A stretch of 64,000 bases of DNA from Luzula sylvatica (lineage: Eukaryota > Streptophyta > Magnoliopsida > Poales > Juncaceae). Each line of letters opens with the position of its first letter. The first letter of the stretch is position 1. The notes beneath the pieces were generated by a model, which worked only from the letters and a program-made list of their open reading frames with translations, ran no database searches and had not been told where the DNA came from. Location: contig OX326956.1 of assembly GCA_946800325.1 (NCBI GenBank), positions 71,109,087 through 71,173,086 of the forward strand, read 5' to 3'. The translations under genes and the position numbers were made by a program. Positions 35,195 through 46,500 of this stretch are shown piece by piece.

Positions 35195-35378
35195 CCTCTT
35201 TGGTTCCCCTGTTCCGCGTTGAGAACGCGGGGTAGTGCCGGTCCTGTTCGGTTCTGTGTTCCGTGTTGAGTATGCGGGGTAATGACGGTCCTCTTCGCAT
35301 CCTGTGTTCCGTGTTGAGTATGCGGGGAAGTGCCGGTCCTCTTCGGTTCCCGTGTTCCGTGTTGAGTACACGGGGTAC
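35195..35378. repeat. 48-bp minisatellite with hairpin core
   Basis: Four units start with GTTCCG at 35211, 35258, 35306 and 35354 (period 47-48). Each has a core CCG(C/T)GTTGAG(A/T)A(C/T)(G/A)CGG that can fold into a short stem with a GAG-containing loop, followed by GGGTAGTGCCGGTCCT-like sequence. Confidence 0.85.
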
Positions 35379-35779
35379 ATTTGGTGGGTGATACCCTACG
35401 AGGGTTACGAAATCTGGTTATGCTTATTTGTGTTTGATCTATTTTTCTTCAGAAAGTCTATATCCACATAATTAATTTACAGAATTGTGCCCGAAGAGTG
35501 AATTTTGTGAATGAATTAAATATGGCCCCACCATTATTCTTACCATAAAAATACATTCGGGGTTATTTCTGTGGGTTTTTTCGGTAAGTGTAGCATTTCT
35601 GATTTTTCTTCTTTGTGATATTTTTCTTCATCTCAACTCTTTATTTTTCTCTCATTTGTTTTGCGATTTTCTCATCCCTCCTTCTCGAATTTCTCAGGCC
35701 TTGATCGGTGATGATTTTCACAAAAAAAAAACAGATATGACTAATCGGGAAATCTGAGATCAATCAAAAAGCATCAAAC

Positions 35780-35935
35780 AAATTGTGAATGTTGTTGTCA
35801 TCATCATCAACATGTCATTATCATCAACATATCGTAATCATATAATCATCATATCATATCATCATATCATAATAATCGCATCATCATCGTGTCATCAAAA
35901 TTATCATTATCATGATCATCATAGTAATGAATGTA
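35780..35935. repeat. ATC/CATCAT trinucleotide-rich low-complexity tract
   Basis: Degenerate (ATC)n with TCATCATATCAT units. Confidence 0.8.
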
Positions 35936-35999
35936 ATTGGAAAAAAATTTACGTACTTACGAAAGCTCAACAAAGATAAAATTTCAATGATCCAGTTCT

Positions 36000-37300
36000 A
36001 TAACATACTTTGAGGCGAACCAAGTATGAAAAAATAAATACGAATATGAGTAATAATAAAGAGATGAATTCAAAAAGGAAATACGAATACCATTACGAAT
36101 ACATTACAAGTACAAGTACAAAAACATAAAAATATATATGAATAGCAAAATAAAAAAGAAACAAAAATTAGTACCAGTATGTCGATACAACATACACATA
36201 CATATTCAGTAGTAGATATGTATGAAAATTCGAATTACAAACACGAATATAAAGCTCGTACACTAAAAAAAATACAAGGAAGAAACAAAAACCAGTACCA
36301 GTATTAATTAATTGCAAGCACGAATACAAAACGCGTACAGAGGAAGAAATACAAAGAAGAAACAAATACCAGTACCAGTATGGCTCTTAATATGAACTAT
36401 ACATTATAATTACAAAAACATAAATATAATTACAGATAAAAACACAAATAAAAATACGTAGACGAAATAGAAACATAGATACGCAAATACAAAATACGAA
36501 TACAACTACATAATAAAAACACAAATTGTAACTATGAATACGTAGATAAACACAAATATGTTTATGAACCACAAACTAAAAATCACGAAGCAGTACGAAT
36601 ATCAATCTTAATTCGAAGAACGTAATAAGATGACCAAAATGGGAACACAAATATGCATGAAAACGCCAGTAAATATACATATATGAAACAGAAATCAAAG
36701 TATCAGTATGAAATTCAATCACGGAATATAAGTATAAATTACACATACGAACACGAAATGCCAAAATGAGAACAAATCCAAAAATAGAAATATGAACACG
36801 AGAACTAATACGAACATAAATATGAGTGTGAATACTATTACAATCATGAATTACGAATTACATAATAAGAATTAAGAGTTGCGAATTTTAACTGTTGAAC
36901 AATTTGTGCAAAAGTTCAATAAAAATGACCATGATAGTAAATGATAATGACATTATGATATTTAAGAACTTAAAGTAATTATGCACCATGAAGAATATTT
37001 ATGTAATGTGTTCATTAATTTGAATCAATCGGATTATACTTTTAATATGAACAAATTTTCTAGCTTCTCAAAATCACATTAAAACACTCCGTGCGAGACT
37101 TAAATAAAAATGAACATGATAGTACATAAAAATGATGTTGTCATCATGAACGAAATACGAATCCGAAATTCGAAATACTAAAATACGAAAAGAGGAAAAA
37201 CCAAAAAAATATGAATATGTGGAAGACTACAATCAATAATACCGATACGAATACAAGGACAACTACAAATATAAAAAAAGATACGAATATTATCTTTTTC
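36000..37300. repeat. Long ACGAATAC/AAATAC low-complexity tract
   Basis: About 1.3 kb dominated by degenerate ACGAATAC, ACAAATAC, CAGTACCAGTA and AAACACAAAT words on the + strand, with strong purine/A skew and very few T runs. No unit long enough to call a satellite. No coding sense: minus-strand frames here are Tyr/Phe/Val low-complexity. Confidence 0.6.
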
Positions 37301-37304
37301 ATTT

Positions 37305-37757
37305 TGCCAAAGATGTATAAAACAATGAATAAATTTTGCAGCAACAATTATTCGGACTATTCAAGAAATCCAGGTCTTCAACAGTTCAGATGGCTATCGT
37401 TTTAAAATTTACGAAAATCATGATTTACTGAGGTAAGCACACCGTATCTACAAATTTTAAATCTGAAAGTCCAAAACCAAAACGTTGCCAACGAAATGTG
37501 AAAGTTTAAACAATGAAGCAACGTCATCACTATACCATCGTGATCATCATCATCATAATAATCATCATCATTATCATGTTATTCCATTCTCTTGATTATG
37601 CCAATGATGTATAAAAAATAGATAGATTTTGCAGCAATAACCGTTTGAATTGTTCAAGATAGCCGGCTCTTGAACAATTCATACGGTTATTGCTCTAAAA
37701 ATTTATAAATATAGTACATTACTGAGGAAAACACACCATATTTACATATTTTACACT
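37305..37757. repeat. Imperfect direct duplication (about 155 bp, two copies)
   Basis: 37305-37460 and 37599-37757 share TGCCAA(A/T)GATGTATAAAA, AGATTTTGCAGCAA and ACTGAGG(T/A)AA(G/A)CACACC(G/A)TAT landmarks. The second copy has an additional inverted repeat (AACCGTTTGAATTGTTCAAG / CTTGAACAATTCATACGGTT). An ATC tract separates them. Confidence 0.7.
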
Positions 37758-38116
37758 TCAACGAAATAATTTCTTGCTTTGGATTGCGTTATTTTTTAAT
37801 AATTAAATTAATTGAAACTTGGTTTTGTTGTAATTATTATGTTTATACTGTTATTAAAACTTATGTAATATTATCTTTTGTTTTGTTACGAAATATTCCT
37901 GATTTGTGTATTATGTTCGTATATTTTTTTGTTGTAATATCATTGCAAGTTATGAAATATTATATGTCATTTTGTTGTGAAGTTTTCGTACTTTGTGTAT
38001 TACGTTGTCATCGCGCGACTAATCTATATTAAAATATACTCAGAATTCGTTAATGTCATCGCGCGACTAATATATATTATACAATTATTTAGATGCGAGT
38101 TGACTTGTGTTAAGAT

Positions 38117-38120
<4 letters not shown>

Positions 38121-38207
<87 letters not shown>
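38121..38207. repeat. (TA)43 microsatellite
   Basis: Pure TA run of 87 bases, the longest in the window. Confidence 0.97.
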
Positions 38208-38209
<2 letters not shown>

Positions 38210-38414
38210 TCAAGAACACAAAACCTCCTGCGCAATTTGGAAAAAAAAAAGGATAATTTTACTATGCCCCCATATTTCCCCCCACCATTGATGATTGAAT
38301 CATCATATGTCATCATTTGCCATGGATTGATGAACAATTCAACTATATTCAAATTCAAATTTCCCCCCCTCTTTACATTCAAAACTCGAGCCAAGATCAG
38401 ACAAGTGTTTATTT

Positions 38415-40310
38415 GTGGGGTATCCTCAAGAAACCAAAGGATACTACTTTTACTTGCCTAACGAAAACAAGGTTTTCGTGGCTCGACGAGGACACTTCTT
38501 AGAGAAGGAATTCCTAGATCGTCAAGCCAGTGGGAGTAAAATTGATCTCGAAGAAATTCGAGAACCACAAAGTGAACAAGTTGATCTGGAACAAGATTAT
38601 GAGTTACCATTGGATGGTGAACCAGAATCTAGTACACAAGCTATACGTAGATCTAGTACGAATCGTCAAGAACCTGAGAGATATGGATTTCTCATTAGTA
38701 ATGACGATAATGAGTTGACTCTAGATGACGAGCCAACTTCCTACAAAGGTGCTATGTCTAGCCTGGATTCCTCGAAATGGCATGACGCCATGAAAACCGA
38801 GATCCAGTCCATGTATGATAATAAGGTTTGGAATCTTATTGATCTACCTAATGGTGCTAAGACCGTTGGGTGCAAATGGGTTTTCAAGAAGAAAACCGAC
38901 ATGGATGGTAATGTACACACTTTTAAAGCAAGACTGGTGGCGAAAGGTTTCAAGCAAATCCATGGTATAGACTATGATGAAAAGTTTTCTCCAGTAGCCA
39001 TGTTTAAAAGTATTCGCATTCTTCTAGCAATAGCTGCATATCACGATTATGAGATATGGCAGATGGATGTCAAAATCGCTTTCCTTAACGGGAACCTTAC
39101 CGAGGATGTGTATATGACACAACCCGAGGGTTTTGTCGATCCAAAGAATACGAATAAAGTGTGCAAACTTGTGAGATCCATTTATGGATTAAAGCAAGCA
39201 TCTCGTGCGTGGAACATACGATTCGATGAGGTCATCGCAAAGTATGGTTTCATTCAAAATATCGAGGAACCTTGTGTATACAAGAAATTCAGTGGGAGTT
39301 CGGTCGTATTCCTCATCTTGTACGTGGACGACATCTTACTCATTGGAAATGACATCCCAATGCTTAACCAGGTTAAGGCATATTTGGGTAGTCAATTCGC
39401 AATGAAGGACTTAGGAGAAGCCGCCTATATTTTAGGCGTGAAGATCTATAGAGATAGATCGAGGAGACTTCTCGGACTAAGTCAAAGTACATATATTGAC
39501 AAAGTGATAACTAGGTTTCACATGGAGCAATCCAAGAAAGGATTTCTGCCAATGTCACATGGCATTTCTCTCACAAAGGATCAGTGTCCTTCAACAGACG
39601 CTGAACGTGAGCGAATGAGTCGGATCCCATACGCTTCGGCTATAGGATCGATCATGTATGCCATGATATGTACTAGACCAGATGTCGCATATGCGTTGAG
39701 TGTGACTTCCCGCTATCAGTCTGATCCCGGGGAAGTTCACTGGTCCGCAGTCAAGAGCATTCTTAAGTATCTCAGGAATACTAAAGATATGTTTCTTGTC
39801 TATGGTGGTGCGGAAAGAGATCTGGTTATCCAAGGATATACAGATGCTAGTTTCCAAACTTGCCCGGACGATTTCCAATCTCAAAGTGGTTACGTCTTCA
39901 CGCTCAATGGCGGAGCTGTAGTTTGGAAAAGCTCCAAACAGAAGACGGTGGCTGATTCTACAACTGAAGCGGAATACATCGCGGCTTCGGAAGCCGCAAA
40001 GGAGGCTGTCTGGCTACGACAGTTCGTGATGGAACTTGGCGTTGTGCCAAGCATCTCGGGTCCCATGGATGTATATTGTGACAATAACGGAGCGATAGCA
40101 CAATCCAAGGAACCGCGAGCGCATCACAGGTCCAAGCATGTACTCCGGCGTTACCACTTGATTCGTGAGATTACGAAGAGAGGTGACGTGAGAATAATGA
40201 AGATACCTACTGATGATAACGTGGCCGATCCATTTACGAAGCCACTATCACGTGCCAAGCATGAGCAGCATGCTAGGGCGATAGGATTGGGATATCTATC
40301 GCAGTGTTAG
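38415..40310 (+). pseudogene. Truncated Copia pol (linker, RT, RNase H)
   Basis: The 631-codon open frame equals residues about 685-1315 of the neighbouring intact polyprotein, so the linker, reverse transcriptase (QMDVKIAFLNG, YVDD) and RNase H are complete, but gag, protease and integrase are missing. Three amino-acid differences from the intact copy are visible: Ser to Tyr and Arg to Thr in the linker, and Thr to Lys in the otherwise conserved DYDETFSPV motif of RT. The first in-frame ATG is not a natural start; no promoter precedes it. Confidence 0.9.
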
Positions 40311-41610
40311 ATTGGGTGTTTTATTTATGTTTCTTATTGTATAAGGGGATTCGATCTGCCTAGTGCAAGTGGGAGAACATTTATTATGCCCTAGGCGTGT
40401 TATTTGGATTGTATTTGTTTATGAGACAGATATTTATATTATTATTCTTCATATGACCTAAACCTTCATATTTCAAAAATTTTAAATAACAAGAAAGTGT
40501 GTGAGGTTATTCGATTATAATAATCGGATAGACCTTGAATTTTATTCTAGTTTAGTGCATCGAGTCAGTTGAGAATAATATGTTGCATGGCCATAGTCTG
40601 GCATATTGATTCGTCAATTGAATGATAGTAAAACCACTAAACGGAATGAATATAATTCTAAAACGTCCCTGGTGTATAAAGTTGTTCATAGGTTTGAACC
40701 AGGTAGTCCATTCACTGAATGGAAACTTTTACATACACTGGCATATTCGTAGATGAGATGATCAGGTTTTACTGATCTGGGACGGTAGCGTCGATTCTAG
40801 AATATGGATATATGCGGCGTCGTATATTGGACTGACCACTATATGAGTTTGTGACATGGTCAGAGTCATTGGAGACGAACTCATATCCAGATAGTGTGTT
40901 TTAGTTCTTCATACTTGAGTGATCTCACGGATACCTAGTATGTGAAAAGATAATGCTTTGATATAATTAACCCTACGCGTAATTGTGTAGCAGAGATTAC
41001 TATTGGGTATTGTTTTTAGCATAGGCAAAGGACGTGAGGTTGCAAGATAGGAATTGTTCATTTCTAACCTTGAAAAAGGATAGAGGGAGATATCTCTCGG
41101 GCCCCTCGATTAAATTGAGATTGATGAAATGCTTGGCCAAGCTCGATGGAACTCAATAGAGTTCGCATTGTTATTATCAATCTAATTCTTATCGAGAAAG
41201 AGTATATCTGATCAAAAAAAGAAAAGAGAATGACTTGAAGTCTTAGGCTTCACCGTGACTCTTTTGATTGGAAGATATCGCGAACAAGAGGACTAGTAAC
41301 ACTTATCTGAGTTAGGTATGAAGATGTACTGCATCTTCATAAAGGTGTTCTCCACTTTTTCGTGCTAATTCTGGGTAGGTATTAACGGCAGTCTAGTGCT
41401 CGCAATACCTTGTGGATTGCTGCCATATCCACTGCCAGTCTTAGACGAACCTACACGGTCACACCAAGATTTCGTAACATATCGGATTCTCAAGATAATG
41501 CTCACCAATACGTTTGTTGGACAAACAAAATGGAATCACATGAGATTAGATCTCACGACATATGTTGGACATATGGCCAAGTTGATTAAGTCTTAATCCA
41601 AGAGGGAGTT
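40311..41610 (+). other. Copia 3' internal region of the truncated copy
   Basis: 1.3 kb non-coding sequence between pol stop and polypurine tract AAGAGGGAGTT (41600-41610). A second purine tract, GCAAGTGGGAGAAC, lies about 50 bases after the stop (near 40365) but is not followed by an LTR. Contains one GCATGGCCATAGTCTGGCA motif (40585-40603) shared with the leader. Confidence 0.8.
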
Positions 41611-41651
41611 TGAAAGAAAATATGGCTTAAGAATTAACTTGGAAGAATTTA

Positions 41652-41659
41652 TATAAATA
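41652..41659 (+). promoter_or_regulatory. TATA box in LTR
   Basis: TATAAATA in the context TTTATATAAATAGGC, about 40 bases into the LTR. A second TATA-like stretch (TATATATATAAA) is at 41834-41845, after the TTCGAA palindrome cluster. Which is used cannot be told from sequence. Same sites in the right LTR at 48880-48887 and 49062-49073. Confidence 0.55.
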
Positions 41660-41682
41660 GGCAATTCTGCAGTCAGAATAAG

Positions 41683-41820
41683 GTTAGTTCGAACTAACTA
41701 TATCAGTGCGTTCGAACGGACTTATTCGTGATAAACAGAAGTAGGTTCGTTCGAACGAACATTTAGGTGCGTTCGAACGAACTGGGTTCGTTCGAACGAA
41801 CTATGTTAAGTGCGTTCGAA
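41683..41820 (+). repeat. TTCGAA palindrome cluster in the LTR
   Basis: Six TTCGAA cores in 138 bases. Three are perfect 16-bp palindromes: GTTAGTTCGAACTAAC at 41683-41698 and GTTCGTTCGAACGAAC at 41745-41760 and 41786-41801. The others are GCGTTCGAACGGA, GCGTTCGAACGAAC and GCGTTCGAACTGA. The right LTR repeats them at 48911-49048. Confidence 0.95.
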
Positions 41821-42240
41821 CTGACATGTTTCCTATATATATAAAGTTCTGATTCCGGAATTTGACCTAAGTTTTTCTAGGGTTTTGAGCCGTCGTTTCT
41901 CTTTCCTCTTCCACAGAATTCCAGATCAGATCTGGTGAGATTGAGAGGGAGATTCGAGCAAGGATCTTGAGAGATTGATCGTGACGGCGACTAGAACGGC
42001 GTTGGCGATTTCCGATTGGTCGAAATCAAGGTGGACACGAGTAGAGGGATTGCACGAGCGATTCTTGGAGAAGGTTCACGGATTTGGAGAAGTAATCGAC
42101 ACGTACTAACTTGTACGAGGTAATTATCTCCAACTCTTCCTTTTTCGTTGGTTTTAGGGCGTGATCCAGGGTAGAATTAGGTTACGCATGCGTGAATAAT
42201 TCCGCTGCACACTATGATAATCGTGTGCGTAACCCTACAG

Positions 42241-42252
42241 TGGTATCAGAGC
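42241..42252 (+). promoter_or_regulatory. Primer binding site, initiator tRNA-Met
   Basis: TGGTATCAGAGC, the exact plant Copia primer binding site, one base after the LTR end. Confidence 0.95.
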
Positions 42253-43590
42253 AATCGCTCGTTAAAACCATCGAAAATCGATGATTTAATTCGAATTTAG
42301 GAAATTTTAGAATTTTAGGGCTGAATTTCAGAAATTAGAAAAGCTGGCAGAATAGGGTTCGTTCGAACGAACTTGGAGTTGCGTTCGAACGAACTGGTCC
42401 GGTCGAACGAACCTAGTGTTCGGTTTGAACGGACTGATCTGTTCGAACGAACTTGGAGTTGCGTTCGAACGGACCTATTTCTGGTTCAAAAAAAAAAAAA
42501 AAAAAAAAAAAAAAGAGTAAAAATGTTGAAATTTTTTTTTCTGACGTTTCTCGATCGAACTTGGAGTTGCGATCGTTCGAACAATTTTCTGGACAACCAA
42601 TTTTTTTTCTGTCAAAAATGCCCAATAATTTTAAAATTTCCAATTTATAAATTCGATACGGTATAGCATATAGCCTAAAACGGGGATGATTGTTTGTGTT
42701 GCTTGTAATGTGTGTTGTGTGGGGGGCCGGTGAGCTTTCCAAATTGTATTTTATTTAATTATGTGGGGACCGGTGAGTCTTCCAAAGTTGTAATAAAATA
42801 AAATAGGTTTAGTTTTGAAGAAGGACCTTCAAGGCAAGACGACACGAAGACGACACGACACGAAGATTGGATCTTCACATGAAGCAATGAATCATCTTGG
42901 GTTTTAGGGTTGGGAATTTTAGGGTTTTATGATTGCTCATAAAACTAAAAGGCCTATATGCTATACCATAATTTTATTTGTTATTGTGAATGAATAAAAT
43001 AAATGATTTTAATAAAAAGTAAAATCCTCCCACGTAATTATCAAGTCTTATGTCTCCCTAAATGGAACCTTCTAAACTAGTGTTTGTTTATCTGTGTTGC
43101 ATGGCCATAGTCTGGCACAGATTTACACATGCGTAGCAAGGAAGGCATGCATTGATTAGGAATTGACGTGTTGCATGGCCATAGTCTGGCATGTCAATTC
43201 GCTGATTGAATGATATTCCATTTGTGGTTTGGACTTGACCAATTCACTAGCTAGGCTAGGGTTTGGGGCAAGGAGTGAGGTACACACACTCTGGTTTTGA
43301 GTTGGACTCAATACCGGACCTCACGAATAAAGCAAGAATCGTCTTGGAGATGATTGGACACCGTCCTACCCGACGTGATGTAATTTTAAGTGGTTGGCCA
43401 TAGTCACCTTAGAAATACGTTAAATAGGGATCTTGTCCATTATGAGATTTAAGGTATCAAATCTCCGTTTCAATAGTGGGGGCTCTTTGAAATGATAAAA
43501 TAATGGGTATTTCAAGTTATTTAAAAATGAATTTTAATATATGAAAGACCACGTTATTAATTACATTATTTTTCAAAAATTGTAGAATTC
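42253..43590 (+). other. Copia leader (5' untranslated internal region)
   Basis: 1.34 kb without a long open frame. Contains a second TTCGAA palindrome cluster (42357-42476), an A27 run (42488-42514) and two GCATGGCCATAGTCTGGCA motifs (43099-43117 and 43173-43191). The second motif sits in about 50 bases of sequence that resembles the 3' region around 40585. Confidence 0.8.
42357..42476 (+). repeat. TTCGAA palindrome cluster in the leader
   Basis: Five GTTCGAACG-type units within 120 bases, about 105 bases after the primer binding site. The first is the same perfect GTTCGTTCGAACGAAC found twice in the LTR. Two units are followed by ACTTGGAGTTGC, as a short tandem repeat. Confidence 0.92.
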
Positions 43591-46500
43591 ATGGCTTTAC
43601 CAAGTAATAACCGCTTCAGTTTGCGTTCCATTTTGGAAAGGGAACGAATGAACGGAAAGAATTTTCTCGACTGGCAGAGGAATATGGGATTCGTTCTGAA
43701 ACAGGAAGGAAAGGCACATGTCTTGGAGACGCCTATCCCTCCTGTGCCAGGGGATAAAGCAACTGAGGATGAGACATTCGAATATACGACCATGATGGAC
43801 GATTCGAATGATGTCACATGCCTCATGTTGGCTACTATGACTCCTGAATATCAAATCCAGTTTGAGAAACAGGATGCATACGAGATTATGAAACAGCTCA
43901 GGGAGATGTTTCAGGTTCAAGCAAGGGTGGAGAAGTACCAAGCTCTTGGCAATGCGACGCAATGCAAGATGCAAGATGGTACGCCTGTTAGCTCGCACCT
44001 TCTCAAGATGAAAGGATATTTCGATCATCTTGATAGGCTTGGCATCAAATTCGAGGTGGAGTTACAAACTGATTTGATCATGTTGTCGCTGCCACCGAGT
44101 TTCGATTCGTTCATTTCGCATTTCCACATGTCAGACATGAAAAGGACCATTCCCCAGCTTATCGGAATGCTCAGAACATTCGAAGCTGACATGAAACCAC
44201 GGTACATGAAGTCTAGGACTTCGGAAGTATTGGTGGTTGAAGGGAAGAGTCCAAGCAAAGGGAACAAAAACAAGAAGAGGAAGGCAAAGGGCAACAAGGT
44301 TGCGCCTAAGTCTGTGGGCAAGAAAGCCAAGGATGACAAGAAGTGTTTCCACTGCCTCAAGGAGGGGCATTGGAAGCGTGATTGCGAGATCTTCCTGAGG
44401 GAGAGCAAGCAAAAGACCGCTTCCTTGGACACACCGGCATCAGGTATTTTTGTTATCGAATCTTATTTCTTTACTTCATCATCATGGGTGTTGGACACTG
44501 GATGTGGAACTCATATTTGTAATAATATGCAGGGCCTAAGAAGTAGAAGATCATTGATTCGTGGCGAAGTTGATTTACGCGTCGGGAATGGAGCTAGAGT
44601 AGCAGCATTAGCCGAAGGGACGTATGATTTAACTTTGCCAAATGGACTTATTTTAGTTTTGGATAATTGTTGTTATGTACCTACTTTGAGTAGGAGTATT
44701 ATTTCTGTTTCTAGACTTATTGCGGATGGATATGAATTAGTTATTGGTACTAATGATTGTTTTATTTGCAAGAATGGCATTTTCTTTAGTAATGTTCTAG
44801 TTGAAAATGGTCTATATGTCTTGGATTTAGATAATAACAACAATAATCAGTCCATTTATAACATAAATACTACTCAAACTAATGAAACATACTCATGGCA
44901 TTGTCGTCTCGGACACATAAACGAGAAACGCATTGCTAGACTCCAAAAGCATGGAGTGCTAGATTCTTTTGACTTAGAGTCAATAGAAAATTGCGAATCT
45001 TGTTTGATGGGTAAGATGACAAAGACACCTTTCTCCAAGAAAGGAGAAAGATCGAAAGATGCGTTGGCCCTCATACATTCTGATGTATGTGGACCGATTA
45101 GTGTCGAGGCTAGAAATGGGTATCGCTACTTCGTGACTTTTACTGACGATTATAGTAGATATGGATATCTATACTTAATGCGTCATAAAAGTGAAACTTT
45201 TGAGAAATTCAAAGAGTTTCAACACGAAGTAGAACTTCAACTGGGCAAGAAAGTAAAAGCCATTCGATCGGATCGAGGTGGTGAATACTTGAGCTATGAG
45301 TTTGAGGACTATCTTCGAGATTGTGGTATAGTATCACAATGGACTCCACCCGGTACACCCCAATGGAATGGAGTGTCCGAGAGGAGGAATCGGACCTTGT
45401 TGGACATGGTTCGCTCGATGATGAGTCGAACGGATTTGCCAAAGTCATTTTGGGGTTTCGCGCTTCAAACGGCCGCTCATATACTGAATAAAGTTCCGAC
45501 CAAATCAGTTGACAAGACACCATATGAGATATGGCATGGCAAGGTGCCATCATTGTCTTATCTAAATATTTGGGGTTGCGAGGCATACGTCAAAAGGTTA
45601 TTGACGGAAAAACTCGAGCCAAGATCAGACAAGTGTTTATTTGTGGGGTATCCTCAAGAAACCAAAGGATACTACTTTTACTTGCCTAACGAAAACAAGG
45701 TTTTCGTGGCTCGACGAGGACACTTCTTAGAGAAGGAATTCCTAGATCGTCAAGCCAGTGGGAGTAAAATTGATCTCGAAGAAATTCGAGAACCACAAAG
45801 TGAACAAGTTGATCTGGAACAAGATTCTGAGTTACCATTGGATGGTGAACCAGAATCTAGTACACAAGCTATACGTAGATCTAGTAGGAATCGTCAAGAA
45901 CCTGAGAGATATGGATTTCTCATTAGTAATGACGATAATGAGTTGACTCTAGATGACGAGCCAACTTCCTACAAAGGTGCTATGTCTAGCCTGGATTCCT
46001 CGAAATGGCATGACGCCATGAAAACCGAGATCCAGTCCATGTATGATAATAAGGTTTGGAATCTTATTGATCTACCTAATGGTGCTAAGACCGTTGGGTG
46101 CAAATGGGTTTTCAAGAAGAAAACCGACATGGATGGTAATGTACACACTTTTAAAGCAAGACTGGTGGCGAAAGGTTTCAAGCAAATCCATGGTATAGAC
46201 TATGATGAAACGTTTTCTCCAGTAGCCATGTTTAAAAGTATTCGCATTCTTCTAGCAATAGCTGCATATCACGATTATGAGATATGGCAGATGGATGTCA
46301 AAATCGCTTTCCTTAACGGGAACCTTACCGAGGATGTGTATATGACACAACCCGAGGGTTTTGTCGATCCAAAGAATACGAATAAAGTGTGCAAACTTGT
46401 GAGATCCATTTATGGATTAAAGCAAGCATCTCGTGCGTGGAACATACGATTCGATGAGGTCATCGCAAAGTATGGTTTCATTCAAAATATCGAGGAACCT

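Larger units (their letters stand above)
38381..41610 (+). mobile_element. 5'-truncated Copia copy in tandem with the full element
   Basis: From 38381 onward the sequence is a direct repeat of 45609 onward at a constant offset of 7228 bases, running through pol, the 3' region and into the shared LTR up to 42239. By eye only about five substitutions occur over 3.86 kb. Identity starts abruptly inside pol at AAAACTCGAGCC, so everything upstream of mid-pol is missing. The copy ends in the LTR that also serves as 5' LTR of the full element, with no host DNA in between. Confidence 0.93.
41611..42239 (+). repeat. Shared (5') LTR of the young Copia
   Basis: 629 bp, TG...CA. Start placed at TGAAAGAAA because it directly follows the purine tract AAGAGGGAGTT and because the decayed relative's LTR starts with the same bases. 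Position from repeat identity alone would be misleading, since the repeat extends upstream into pol of the truncated copy. Confidence 0.88.

Noticed and set aside
40365..40378. First purine tract after the Copia stop codon as the LTR boundary
   Set aside because: The LTR of the decayed relative, fixed by target duplications, starts TGAAAG after a different purine tract; the same start is found at 41611. This gives 629-bp LTRs, not 1.85 kb.
41683..41820. TTCGAA array as heat shock elements
   Set aside because: Heat shock elements need GAA and TTC blocks in 5-bp steps; here TTC and GAA abut or are 4 apart, so spacing does not fit.
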